A stretch of DNA of 64,000 bases from Floccularia luteovirens (GCA_009739215.1 VSJF01000002.1:2604001-2668000), one strand, 5' to 3'; shown: positions 35,902-50,056, numbered from the stretch's first letter. The notes: generated by a model from the letters alone, not told the origin. Numbers and translations are program-made.

Positions 35902-38037
35902 TCTTGGGAGTGATTTGGATGCTTTCAGTCATCGGATGTTGATGAACTCTTATACAAGTTGAGTTAGTGTCTGCTGACTGTTTCTCCTTCTCCAATCAAA
36001 ATTCTGCTTCTCTTTGCAAGCGTGGTCCCGCGTAGTTCATGTGCTGATCGAACGAGAGAACACTGCATTCGCATACACTCCGGTGATACAGAGAGTTACG
36101 AAGTGGCGAAACCGCATACATGTGGCATTTGGAATAGTATATATGCCTTATGTGAGGGGCTTGAACAGTATATGGCTGAGAGGTAAAACGTTTTTTGAGT
36201 TGTAACTTGTACCCCCCACTGTTACATCTTTCCTTCATTTCCTGACCGTACGTTGAGACACCACGAGCTGCTTAGGAGATAGAATATTGAGACTGTCAAT
36301 TTGTTAATTGGTCCACTTATAAGATGCTACCATAGCGGAGATCTTTATTGGGGTCTAGGGATAGGCACTTCGTGATGGAAGACACAAGTCTGTGATTGGA
36401 CAAGATACCACGGGGGCTATATGGACTATTTGTGGAATATTGCCCATCTTTGTCATAACTTGGATTGCCGTGCTGCCCGGACACTGCCTACTGAGAATAC
36501 AACGTGGGATTGGCCACCTGCAGGAGGTAGGGGACTATTGAGGTGGCATTTGCATCGATAATCCATATGAATTGGATTTTCATGTGACATGATCGTTATG
36601 GAACAATCAATCTCAAGTCCTAGGGTTCATGTGAATTAATTGATTCCAAACATTCGTTCTCGTCACCAAAGCCAAGAAGTAGGCGCTAAGGTGCCTGTGT
36701 TACACCCTGTAGAAACACAAGTCAAGTATGTCAACACTTCGTAAGGACTTTAAGTTTGTTGTGTATGATCTAGGAAGCCACAAGGACACAGGGTTTGATT
36801 TATCGAACATTCCCGTTGGAATTCGTTTCCGGAAAACTAGGTGGTTGGTGATATCTCCGCCGTATACGTGGTTCAGTGAATGCTAAGTGATCCTCCTGGT
36901 GAATGTGAATGGCATCGATAATCATGCTGCGCTAAAAGATGGGACTTGTAGCCTCACTGGTTAACCTGCGAGACGAGAGCAGAAGCGAAATGTGATGAGG
37001 GAAGATTAAGCTTATACGACCGCGGCTTAGTTATAAGTAACCAACCAGAAGAAGCCGCGATGTCTCTGTATGCGACAAGAGCGCAAATATAACTTTCGCT
37101 CTAAAGTCCATTTAACGAGTCGGATGTGAGATAGGTTTTGATAATTGGAGCTTTGCACACAGTTCACGTGGTGGCGTCAGTGATCGTCCAAGAGGTGAAG
37201 AGGTGATATTAGTGCATTATCTTAGATGTAGTAACGCTGGTATGTAGCTAACTTAAGAGGGTGCCAAGGGACTGGCATCGACATGCCACAAATGAACGGC
37301 ATGAAAGCCTGGAGCATCAGAACACATGGTGGGTAACAGCGAGGTCTGGCCCTTATCAATTTCCTGTATCAAACAACTTAACAAGATCTGACGGGAGTGT
37401 TGCGTAAAGTAGAGGCCGCGGATGCTAGGCTGGTGTGTCGCGTTGTTGTCGCGTTGTCTCCCGAGCGCTGCTGCAAGAAGCCAGAACCCTATGGATGAAT
37501 CGGAACAGTGCCACCGAAGGCCCCACATCAACGGCGAATGTAACAGATAGGATGCCAGTATTAAGCAATCCCGTAGACCGTAAGTATTGTACATGGGATT
37601 TGACGCATTGGTTCAATCACTCGGCCACTGCCTCCCGATAATGATCGGGCCGAACAAAAAAGCTTCGGGGTTCAAAGGGTCTTGCCAGAAGACATTCGGA
37701 AATCCTTGAACAGCGGAATGCAGCAGAAAGAAAAGGAAGACAAAGATGTGGGATATGTGAATTGGTAGAGCCCTTGCAGGGCTAAAGGTGTTGTGTTTTG
37801 GAAGAAAAACCGAGGATTCTCTCCGGGCATTAAGCGGGGATGGGTCGATGGCGCGTTGAACAGGACACGGATAGGGCCGACTTGTGACCGAGCAGTGTTA
37901 CGCGTGACTGTAATGGTGAGATCAGAAATTAACAGCCAAACAGAACAGCCAACAGCCTTAAGTACATCCCATTGCTCATCTATGGTTCTCATTTCTTCTC
38001 CTCATCCTCCCATCTTTTGATCCATACGACCCCTAAA
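35902..38037. other. Large gene-poor region
   Basis: 2.1 kb between the divergent starts of the GH16 gene and the F-box/LRR-like gene. I read both strands for short spliced exons and for tRNA signatures and found none. The sequence is of mixed composition with many short direct words but no clear repeat or transposon ends. It may hold long regulatory regions or eroded sequence. Confidence 0.5.
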
Positions 38038-40048
38038 ATGCCTTTCCTTGCCCATCATCCCCCACAACAACAAAAGCATCTTCACCCCCTCTCATCCACC
38101 CCGGGCGACCTACTCATCGAAATTGCACACTGTCTGGATTCTCGTCTTGACCTCTCCAACTTTTGTCTAGCAGTAGGTTTCTCTAATCCATCATCTGCAC
38201 TTCCCTTTAACAACAGCCTTTTCAGTCCAGTCACGTCTGTTCAAACGTTTCATCTGTACTCTATGGAGCAGTTGTTCTCAATACCGTGGAGCAATGTATT
38301 GTTACCCTTGGGATGCTCAGCAGGCGTCCAGATATCGCCCGGCACGTGCGAGAAATCGTGGTTCGACCGCAAGCAAAAAACGGCGTTCCCCTTACCTATC
38401 AGGAGAGAGACCTCGTTTCATCTGCGGTAATTAAAGCTGCAGGTTCCATGTGTTTAGACGCTTTGGTGAAATTTGTCTGGGATGCCGATGAACTGCCATA
38501 TCACGATGATATGTGGTTTGCTCTACGTATGGGGTCCGTTTCTCAGCTGATTCTTGAAATTTCACTAACTTAACAAATAATCACCATTCCAGCTGTCCTC
38601 AACTGCGTTACATTGGCACAACTATAGGAAGCATCCTGCCAAGCACAAGCAGTCATGTACGTTCCTATAACTCTCTATTCTTCATGGTTATTAAATGTAT
38701 TTTAGTTATTCGACTTTAATGACCTTACTGGTTTCTCTCTAACTCTGCAAGCCGGTTTCTATGAAAATCACAGTGATACTTTTCTCGATGGCGAGTATTA
38801 TGTTTATATCCGTTGTGCACATCTCATTTATGTTCTCTAGAGGACGAACCAACTTTCAAAAATTTCTGGGATATGTTGATCAAACGTAGCCCCGATCTAG
38901 AAGAATTGACATTTGATGGTGTGTCATCAGGTGCCGGCAGATATCCACTATCTAGTTGAGGGTCGTTGGCCGAAGTTGCGCTCTCTCACACTTGGTGATG
39001 TATGCGTCGATTGGATACCTAGACCTCTGGCATTAGGGGGAAAGAGACCATTCATTACATTCTTAGAGGCTCATCCCAATCTCCAAGTTCTCCGTTTATC
39101 AAGGCACACTATCCAGCCAATACACTTCTCGGCGTTGGACCCCACAAGCCTTGCTTGTGTGAAATCTTTCACAGGATCACTCAGCCAGCTACAAGCTCTC
39201 CCACACATTCACCCATACTTGGAATCAGTAACATTTAGAGACTCTGTTGAAACCCGTGAAATGTCTGCTCCCACAGTAGCAAGTCTCCTACGAGAGCTAA
39301 CATCCCTGTCCGAGCTCCGCATATCCTTTTCACTTCACTCAATGTATGATAGCGGCAATCTCCTACGTTCGCTTATTCAATCATGTCCTAATTTGCGTCA
39401 TCTGTCCCTCACGTGCGCACATAAACCCTCTTTCCAACTAGTAAGTTCCTTTTGTTCTCCGGTTTCGATTTCCTACCGGTACTCAGGGCGTATTTTTAGG
39501 ACGCATTTGCAAAAGCTATCAGAGGGTTCTGTAAACTTCGTACCTTGCATTTAACGATTGTAAAATATCCAGGCGATGAAAGTCTCACTTCAGGAGCGAC
39601 ACGAATTGCTACTTGCAACCCCCGCCTTCAAAATTTCTCCTTATCATTTATTCCCCCCATCTCTCCGGTTCCACTTCCCTTCTCTCTTCCTTCTCGCCCA
39701 TTTCCGTTTCCCGCTCGGTCGTCAGGGTCTTTCGAACTCTCATGCGACCAACACGGCCTTCCTCTAAGTTTACAAGTATTAGAGCATTTCCGACTTGTCT
39801 GGCCCTGGGGTTTGGGGGAGTCTTCTTCTACGAAGAAGTATATCAAAGATCTGAGACCGCTTAGCGCACCCGGACGGAGAAAGAAAGGCTTCAAAGGCTT
39901 GGTGAGTCTAGCCCTTGAGAAATCATCAGCCGGAGAAGAAATGCGCATGATCATCTTTTGTGCTTTGTTGGTGGCATTGGCTGTGTGGGGCTTTTTGACG
40001 AGCTGGAAGAGTAGACATTCCCACATCTCATCAACTGTTTCGCTATGA
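38038..40048 (+). CDS. F-box/LRR-like protein with C-terminal membrane anchor
   Basis: The start region TPGDLLIEIAHCLDSRLDLSNF is F-box-like and continues after an intron with SHVCSNVSSVLYGAVVLNT, the typical mushroom F-box family pattern (TVEQCIVTLGMLSRRPDIAR, VREIVVRPQ). LRR-like strands follow (LRSLTLGDV, LQVLRLSRH, LRHLSLTC). The last exon ends in a hydrophobic stretch, MRMIIFCALLVALAVWGFLT, a probable membrane anchor. The intron at 38791-38840 has a GC donor (gcgagt). At about 38930 one extra base separates ELTFDGVSS from VPADIHYLVEGRWPKLRSL; both sides are well conserved. Unless that is a sequence error the protein is truncated. Substrate and location are unknown. Confidence 0.8.
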
Positions 40049-40527
40049 CTTTCTCACAGTCCATAGTTGACAGATTGATTCTGTAATTTATCTAATCATG
40101 TTATAGTAGATGTTTCTTGTAGTGTATAAAAATCTTAGATTAGTATATATGTATACCTTAGATGACTTTAGTATTCCCCTCTAACGACGATATACCATTT
40201 GGTTCATAATAAAATTTGGAAACATTGCAAAAAATATCTTCGTTCTAGTCAACCTGTCTACACTGTCATGTAAATGGAAAAATTCTGCCGATTTACCTGG
40301 CGGAAGGTGATTTATTAATACCTAAGAATGCCCAATTAAATGAGATAAATATGTAATATCAGATGCCAGTAGAGTTGATATAATATTTTCATAGCGCGGA
40401 CAACAGTGTTCGGAGAATTTGCGAAAGCAATTTTTTTTTCAGAGATAAATTGATAGCGAGTAAAATTGCAGATTTTGACAAAATGTAATTAGGACCTGAC
40501 ATTCGGTCAGCGTGTGTTCCATGACAA
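40049..40527. other. AT-rich intergenic region between convergent genes
   Basis: 480 bases of strongly AT-rich sequence containing 3' UTRs of both neighbours. No feature seen. Confidence 0.6.
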
Positions 40528-42088
<1,561 letters not shown>

Positions 42089-42350
42089 GATGACGGGTAA
42101 GTTAGTGATAAGAAGACGAGGTGGGTATGATCAAAAAGTACAACGTTCAATTGCCAACTTCAGTGAAATTTGAAATTTTAATAAAAATTCAAAAAAGTTT
42201 TTTGCACTCAAGACCACGTGCTTGCTTCGGCTTCGCATTTCAGCCGGCCGCACAGCCACATTTCACAGCATGTTTGCGCAGTCAACTTAAGCACTACAAA
42301 TTATCCGGGGCTCCAAGGTTTGCTTTAAATACCCTGCCCCCAGCTTCAAG

Positions 42351-42968
42351 ATGATCATTGACTCTTCCAACAACATGGTCAGTTTTCAGCTCTTTTTTTT
42401 GTAGGTTTCACACCCTGATATCCTTACAATAGTTGAAATCTCCCGAAGATACACCTCCTGCATATGATGCCGCCCTACTAGAAGGACAGTCACAATGTAA
42501 GTGCTAACTATAACAAGGTTATATGGTACCCGGCTAACTAGTCGTATCAGATAATATGGGGAACAAATCTGATATGCAACCTACACCACCAATGAAGGTT
42601 GATTCCCAGCAGCTGGTCGACGTGCCAGGTCCTTCCTATATTCCGCAGTCCATTACAACCCTGCCTACACCAACAGTTTATCACTATACCAACCCCCGGA
42701 CTAACGAGCATGTTGCATCGCTACTCCCGCCTGACCATCCAGAAATGATCTGCTTGCAAGCAGGTCAACATGTGGCACAGACTAAATATGGCTTGCTAGG
42801 TACGTTCTCTTTACGCATCTTAATTCTACAAAACCATTAAACTAGGGTGCAACAGGCATTCTCGCGGCTGTGTTTTGGTTCCCACTCGGAATCGGTCTTT
42901 GTCTACTTGACCGAAGGGTGAGATGTGTTCGATGCGGCTTACACATCGATGATGGTTTGTGCGGCTGA
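42351..42968 (+). CDS. Small BRI3-like membrane protein
   Basis: Four exons (42351-42377, 42433-42496, 42551-42799, 42856-42968) join in phase to 150 residues. The N-terminal 100 residues are Pro-rich with a PPAY motif (DTPPAYDAAL), which could bind WW domains of Nedd4-type ligases. Near the C-terminus is one hydrophobic segment (GILAAVFWFPLGIGLCLLD) followed by RRVRCVRCG and a Cys at the end, the arrangement of brain protein I3 (BRI3) and LITAF-like proteins. These are endosome/lysosome membrane proteins with a Cys-rich membrane-proximal motif. The assignment is by pattern. It lies 262 bases from the divergent HMT1 start. Confidence 0.78.
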
Positions 42969-43575
42969 ACTTGCCTCCACGTATAACCCCGTGTGCAGCG
43001 CAGCACGACCAGCCGTTATATAATTTTCATGGCTGTTCAATTCTATTAATCTATCATTTCTATTCATGTGTAATCTCATCATCCATATCCTTCTGGACAA
43101 TTGTAGTGATATATTGTTCCTTATGGAGGTGTAGCAGTCATACTCCAGAGTCCGACGTGTACATTGATGCACAGCAACTCTGGGGAGGTTATAAACTACC
43201 TATGTTTTCGCCAAATTCAGAATTCGTTATTATTAGAAGAAATGAGCAAGGTGAACTATTGAGAGTAAAAATCAGGAATGTGGTCAAGTTAACTTCTGCT
43301 CTCTGTAAATTCTTGCTGAACGCAATGCAACTGTGGACCAACAAACAATAGGCTTGTGAACTTGTAACTTGTTGCTATTTTATGGGAAGCAATGAAGTGT
43401 GCACGGAGTTACTGCCCTGAATCAGGTAATATATGCCCACGCTCTCGATGTACAATGATCAAGCCTTCATCACATTCATTTATTTGACTTAACTCAAACA
43501 TACACGCGTTTTTGCTGGCACAATAATCCAAACATAGAACTAAGGCACTTGTCGAATCGTCAAAACGACCAAATT

Positions 43576-46500
43576 ATGTGGCACAGCGAATTTCCGACGG
43601 ATTCAAGCTTCGAAGGTGGCCTTGAAGAAATCTGGAAGATAGAATATTTGCCTCACATATACCCTAATTTTTTTGTTCCACCTTTGGAAGAGAAACCGCA
43701 GAACCCAATCATGGAAACCCTCAAACTTGCAGCAGCTAATTCATCTCTTCCCCCCCGACTTGTACACATTAACAAGGAACTTGATGTCATATCACAGGAG
43801 TTGATTTTTGATTATAAGCCGAAATCGAGCAGTACTTGGTGGACTGACGCGTTAGCATCAAACACTTGTCTGACAGTATGTTTTCTTGTATCGTATCCTG
43901 CATGCGCTTTAATGACAAACACATGGTGAGCAGAACCAAATCCAGTCCTGGGATAAACTGCGATCCCCAAGATCTCCAAACGCGTCTTCTGGCCCATTTT
44001 TGTCGGAACAAGGCAGCCTTTTGTTCGCCTATGCAAGATATCAGTCAGTATTCGATAACTGGAGTCTTGTCATGCTATAACTGAGTTTATTTTACAGCAT
44101 TGAACCGCCCCTTACAGAGCCTGGGATAACTGTGGTATATATACCTCAAGAAGATCTCTTGATGTCGCTTCGCAAAACTGTCTTAGGTCTATCATCGACA
44201 TTACATATTTGGAACGAGCCTATGGAGCGATTTGTACAGGTGGTGACAGGAGATAGAAAGAAGGGACTACTGCTCATAGATGGGAGGGACAAAGTAATTA
44301 GTAACAGGTGATTATTGCATACATTTCGCAAACTCTGTCTTACCCATAGCATATGATTGAACAGCATTATAACGCGATTTCTTACAATTGGGACACTTTT
44401 GCGCCGACTCGAAACATTATTAGATAACCTGCGAAAGAAAAAGTAAGTTTTGAACTTGTCAACCATTAACTCTCAAATCTGATGATCAAGTCTTGTTCTA
44501 GTTGGACAAGTGATAGACCGACAATCCATGCATTCGCACATTCGTTATCGACCATCATGGCATACTTGCGCGATGGCCTTCAACACAATCCTATACCGTT
44601 AGACTCAAACAATGGTGGAAATGTGTTATCTACATTTTGGAGATATTATGGACAGTATGAAGATATTCTTGTAGCTCTTTCTGATTTATATGGAAGGGTA
44701 CGTGTGTTACGTTACGATCCTTCAAAATAAATAATACAATCCCAACAGAACGAGGATAAGTCACCGGTTGATTATCTGCCATTGGATTCCGCCCCTGTTC
44801 CTCTCTTGTCTAGAATATATAATCACCTGAATACTCACCTTGAACGTCGGTCACCTCGTATAATCTGTGCATTGTTTGCCTTTCTCCTCACTAACACGTC
44901 ACGGGAGTACTTCCAGCAGGTGGGATACTCAGTTGGCTTTGGTGGACAGCTCACTCCTAGGCAATCACGCATCAGAGCCGAGTCCCTCGATCAATACGGT
45001 TTCGGTGAAGATCCAACTGTCGAAGAGGAAGAAGGACTAGAAGCATTCAAACTGGACAAGGTTGAAGACGTCCTTCCTGATTTCTTTCCCCCTGAATTGT
45101 TGGATGTACTACCAGCCGCTCAAAAATCTCTAATTCTCCTCCGTGTTGCTCAGCCAGATCACCCCTTGCTCGCTTCGAATCTACAACACAGAGAGGTAAA
45201 ATGGGTGTGGACTTCCCCCGAAATAGAGGCAGAATGGGTGTGTGATGCAACAGTTCCCCAGGCCCCCATTCCAAATACCCCAATATATAATAATACCCAA
45301 CAACCTCCATTATCAAACAAGTATGAGTCTGAGATTTCTCAGTTCAATTTATTTGATCTCGAGCCTGGGACTGCCATTGATCAACGTCTATTAGAAACCA
45401 CTCCCACCAGACTACTTCAATCATTTCTCGACTCTTTCCCAGAATATCTCCCTCCAATAACCCCCACCCTCGATCACTTGACCTCAGTCGTATTTAGCAA
45501 ACTACACCGTCACGCTTCCACCCTCTCCTCCGCCTTATTGTCCATATTCGTCTCTCCATCAATAGGAAATCTCAATTTCCAGGCTCATCTCATCCTCTTG
45601 CGCTCATATCTACTCCTTACTGATCCTATCTTTAAATCTGGCCTTTTGGTCGCCCTATTCTCTGATTCTGACGAACCAGAGATGACCAACCAAGCATATA
45701 ACATGTCTCTACGCACTATGCGGCGTAAAACCTCAAAAATCAAACAAGAACAGACACAGCCATGGGCAGTTGGATTGAATCAGGGCCTATTGGAAAGAGA
45801 AACATGGCCACCTAAAGACTCCGACTTCAGCTTTTTCCTGCGCACGGTTATTGTCGATTCTTTCGGGAAGGGAAGAGAGAATACCAAAGATGGAGAGCCG
45901 GACCAAATTACGAAAGAGGCTGGCTGGAGACTTGGATTCGCCATTCGTGACCTGCCTATGGGTCCAGGTCGTGACAAATGGCTAAATCCATTGGGTACGT
46001 GGTCTTACGATTATTTGCTGCTGAATACAATTCTTACCAACTTTTCCTTAACATATAGCGATAGAGTGCGTACCCTTTTTATGGTTTTTTTCTCCTTTTC
46101 GTTCATAAATCTATCAGGGCGCTCGACTCTCTGTATATGGACTATCGACCACCTAACCCTCTGAACGTTCTGATTTCTCCAGAGATTATGTCCAAGTACC
46201 AAAGAGTATTTGCGTTTATTTTAAGATTAATGAGAGGTAAGCTTGTCTACTTTAAAAAAGTAAAAATGATATAATACTATAATTCCTACTCCAGTGGAAA
46301 GTGCCATTAAAACATTGTATCGCATGATACGGTTCAGTGCCAAGCCACTATTTTCCACCTTGGCTTCATCCAGGAAGCTACTTCTTCATTTTAGATTTGT
46401 CGCACAAGTATTTGTGTCCAACCTTTCGGGATATGTGTTTGATACCGCTATCAGAGGGAACTTTGACGTCTTCATCTCGCGACTAAAACCTGGTGCAACA

Positions 46501-46982
46501 TCATCACCTGCTGGCGAAAAACTCGGATTCTCAGACGTCTTTGAATTGGCTGATTGCCACTCAACTCTTCTAGATGACATACTAAGTGCTTGTCTTCTGA
46601 GGTCTGGCCAGAGAGCCGTTGGTGATTTGCTACGCCATGTTCTTGAGCACATTCTTGAGTTTACCATTATAGTTGGAGAGCTGCATAGAAACCGGTTAGA
46701 AGAGTATCAAGCTGCTCCGATGCTGGAAGATGTATATAAAAAATTCAGGGAGAAAACCAAAACTTTTGTACGTGGCTTCGATGCTTATCACTCCTCTACC
46801 TCATCGTTTTATATTTCAAGGTCAAAGTTCTCAGAGGACTTGTTGACAAGAACTCATCGACATTGAAATGGCAGATAGAAGTCCGTTCAGAAGACGACCG
46901 AAAGCCTACAGGAGGAATTGATGCTTTGTATCACTTATTACTACGGCTAGACCCAAACGATTGGTGGGCGGAATCAAAATGA
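43576..46982 (+). CDS. Gamma-tubulin complex component (Spc97/Spc98 family, GCP5/6-like)
   Basis: About nine exons. N-terminal part: MWHSEFPTDSSFEGG, then the GRIP1 region (SGPFLSEQGSLLF, FVQVVTGDRKKGLLLIDG, STFWRYYGQYEDILVALSDL). A long linker follows, then the GRIP2 region (ALDSLYMDYRPPNPLNVLIS, SKYQRVFAFILRLMRVE, HFRFVAQVFVSNLSGYVFD, and a final TGGIDALYHLLLRLDPNDWW). About 1000 residues. These proteins template microtubules in the gamma-tubulin ring complex at the spindle pole. The large linker favours GCP5/GCP6 over GCP2/3; this is uncertain. The small exon near 46060 does not join its neighbour in phase (one C too many at about 46069). The start is the first ATG in the frame; an upstream exon cannot be ruled out. 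Confidence 0.82.
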
Positions 46983-47157
46983 TTAGATCCCAACTTTTGC
47001 AAGGGGATGAAACCGAAAACAAGTGGGTAACATAACACATCCTTTATATATATACTGAAACTTCTCTGAAGCACATATTATTGCCTGATTTCAAAAGATT
47101 GCTAGCGCACTTTTATGGTTCTATTGGCGTCAAGACATAAGGGAAAATATACAATGC

Positions 47158-48430
47158 TTACTTTGGAGGACTTGCCACGCCATTCACGACGTTGAGCGGG
47201 CTTGATGTAACGAAGAACGAGTATCTTCCAAGCTCCCTGCAAGTTTTTGCTAAATCTTCAAGATCGAACAACTCGCCGATGGGCGTCTGACATCACGAAG
47301 TGAATACCAAGCAACGGGGACAATGGCGGCAGAACTTACACCCCACATGGCCAAGAGATAATCGTGCAGATTATGCTCATAATTCGATGGCCATCCTTCG
47401 AAGGTGGCGTTGTCTGCAACCACAGCAGCAAAATGGTGGTTCCTGGTGTCCTTCCTAAACACACTTATGCGCAACATTTCTTGTTCCACTCACCATAACC
47501 ACTCGATCTCTTCCTTCCCTTGGTGTAGGCCGGTCGATTGCTCAGCCTTTAATATCTGCTTGGTCCTTTGTTCTACTGGCGTATTCTCATACCAGTCAAT
47601 ATACCCAGTTCGGATAAACAGGATATCTCCTAGGTTGAAGAATACCCCTTGGGACTCAGCACATTTGTCAAGTTGTTCGGCTGTAATGAAATGTTTATCG
47701 TATGGGGTGTATGTAATTCCATTTTTTGTTGCCCATGAGTAATAATCAAGGAGGACACCACGACCGACTATTTTCCCCTGGAATGCTAAGAATCGTTTAT
47801 ATGCTGTTTCAAGATTACGGAGTATATTACTTGCCATGGATTCCATTCCTTCTTGGTGTATCTACTGAACTAGGAATAGGTTTTCCATTATCGTCGAAGA
47901 GTTCGCTCGTTCGCAAACCATTATAGAATTCACCTATTCTGACGTCATCCACGGAACTAGAAAGATGGATACAATAACTGACCAGTCTTATAGTAACCAT
48001 AATGAAGGAAACCATCCCATTGCGAACTACTCTGAGTGTTCATGACTATCTCGTCGTCCACGATAAATTTTTCACCAGGCCACTTTGTCACTTTATGCTC
48101 AAACTGACGTCTATTGCTTGGGGGTGGAACGGGCTTTTGTAAAGCCCAATTGAGGCTGCAGACCTTCCCGAACTGGATCTCTTCCCTGGCAGCTTTGAGG
48201 ATTCGAGAGGGCGTTAAGAGATTAAGGGCCCCAAGCTCGTCTTTCTGACCAGCTGGTGCACCAGAGACGTGCTCATAAAAGCCCCAGATCGCCCCTTATC
48301 ATGTATAATTCATGAACTAGATAGCACAGAAAACAGTCGAGTCAGACACACCATCTGGATCACCCTTCCGAAAAGGTAGTTCTGCAAGAGAAGGATAAAT
48401 AACAGTGTCAAAAGGTGATACTGATGCCAT
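47158..48430 (-). CDS. Cyclase-family protein A (PF04199)
   Basis: Six exons (48430-48352, 48294-47983, 47933-47835, 47785-47494, 47442-47340, 47286-47158) join in phase to 337 residues. Recognisable blocks: FRKGDPDG, AIWGFYEHVSGAPAGQKDEL, TPSRILKAAREEIQFGKVCS, SQWDGFLHYGYYKTG, RRNGIHAFQGKIVGRGVLLD, FNLGDILFIRTGYIDWYEN, and the end NVVNGVASPPK. This is the putative cyclase/kynurenine formamidase-like hydrolase family, usually metal dependent; the fungal class has WDGxxH in place of HxGTHxD. The reaction is unknown. The intron at 47834-47786 has a GC donor (gcaagt). The gene is a tandem duplicate of the next one, on the same strand. Confidence 0.88.
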
Positions 48431-48788
48431 ATTGGAATTCCTTTGAAGACGCTTTCTTTAAGAACAGTAGTCTGGTATATGAGTCCCAGGTGGCATATAG
48501 TAGCAGGTCAGGCATCTCAAATAAATTTCCCAAGCTTTTCTGCCCATGTGCAAGTATGTGTTCATGAGTTCTATTTAAAAAATCGAGGTTCACACAGTTT
48601 GCTTCGACTCTATTCTCAACTGCAATCATCTCCAAATTTCACATACAAATAATCTGGAATGACCCTTTCGGGTGAATAAATATGCAGCGACCTTCACACC
48701 TATGCATAATGGCTGGCGAGTTCAGAATATTGCCAATGCACTATTAAATTATCAATATATATCACAATACAAAACTGATCAAGAGGAC
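48431..48788. promoter_or_regulatory. Spacer between the two cyclase genes
   Basis: About 360 bases containing the 3' end of cyclase gene B and the promoter of gene A. AT-rich; no extra exon was found. Confidence 0.5.
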
Positions 48789-50056
48789 TCACTTCGGAGG
48801 GCTTGCAATCCCATTAATAACGTTGAGAGGGCTCGACGTAACAAAGAACGAATATCTTCCAAGTTCTTTGCAAGTCTTGGCTAAGTCTTCAAGATCAAAC
48901 ATCTCCCCGATAGGTGTCTGGGATCTCCTTGAATTATTGTACAGTCAATATTCTCTTATTCAACTCACCCCCCATAAAGGAAGGAGATACTCGTGCAAGT
49001 CCCACTTTTGAACGGTAGGTCGTGCTTCAAACGCAGGAGAATCTGATGCGACTGCGGCAAAGTGATGATTCCTAAAGTAACATGGATATTTCATCGTCTT
49101 TTTTCGCCACGTATCCACTCACCACAGCCATTCAATTTCCTCTTGTCCCTGGCGTAGCCCTACTGCTTGCATAGGTGCTGTCAAATGGCTTGTTCGTTCT
49201 TCCCGAGTTGCGTTCTCATACCAGTCCGTATATCCCATCCGGATGAACAAGATGTCCCCTTGGCGAAAGGATGTGTCCTGTGAATGCACACAGCGATCAA
49301 GTTCAGATGCTGTTACGAGATGTTGCTTGTGTGGTAGATAGTGAATCCCGTTTGTCTTTGCCCATGAGTAATAATCGAGGAGGACGCCACGACCGACGAT
49401 TTTACCTTGGTATCCTGGAAGATATGTTGTGTTAGAATAATACATTGATTTTTATAAGTTGGACCCGCCATGGATTCCATTTCTCATTGGACGATCTGCA
49501 GGGAGAGGAACCCCATTTCGTTCTTTATCGACGATCTCGCTCTCTTTTAGGCCATTATAAAACTCGCCTGCAATTTATGTCAGTGTATCTCGTTGATTGA
49601 TGATTATACAACGAACCAGTTTTATAATATCCCCAGTGTCTAAAACCATCCCATTGCGAACCACTTTGAGTGTTCATGCTAAGCTCGTCATCGGCTGTAT
49701 TAAATCCTCCTAGTTTCAATACCTTTTGTTCGAATCCGCGCCTCCCATTCCCTGCTGGAAATGGCTTATGCAATTCCCAATTCAAACTGCATACCTTTCC
49801 GCACTGAATTTCCTCTTTCGAAGCGGCAGCAATTCGTGCTGGCGTTAACAAGTTCAGAGCCCCAAATTCGTCTTTATGGCCCTCAGGCGCTCTTGAGATG
49901 TGCTCGTAGAAACCCCAAATTGCATCTATGGGAATAGGTCGGTGGAGTTCTTATTGAGAAAAAATACCTTGGCACACATTCTGGGTCATCCTTTCGGAAG
50001 GGTAATTCATCAAGGGAGGGAAACTCGACATTATCGAAAGGCGAGATGGTGTCCAT
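48789..50056 (-). CDS. Cyclase-family protein B (PF04199)
   Basis: Starts MDTISPFDNVEFPSLDELPF and shares exon layout and all main blocks with gene A: AIWGFYEH, TPARIAAASKEEIQCGKVCS, SQWDGFRHWGYYKTG, MRNGIHGYQGKIVGRGVLLD, FRQGDILFIRMGYTDWYEN, EEIEWLW and the end NVINGIASPPK. It arose by tandem duplication with gene A. The first intron begins gtgtgc right after DPE, in the same place as gtgtgt in gene A. The equivalent intron after NGIHG again has a GC donor (gcgggt, 49468-49415), so the GC end predates the duplication. Probable metal-dependent hydrolase of unknown substrate. Confidence 0.88.

Noticed and set aside
35902..38037. tRNA genes, transposon ends or CRISPR-like arrays in the largest spacer
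   Set aside because: No A/B-box pair with a foldable cloverleaf, no terminal repeats with target duplications and no regularly spaced repeats were found by eye.
43143..43351. Open frame upstream of the gamma-tubulin complex gene as an extra first exon
   Set aside because: It has no donor that joins the next exon in phase and no similarity to the family's N-terminus.
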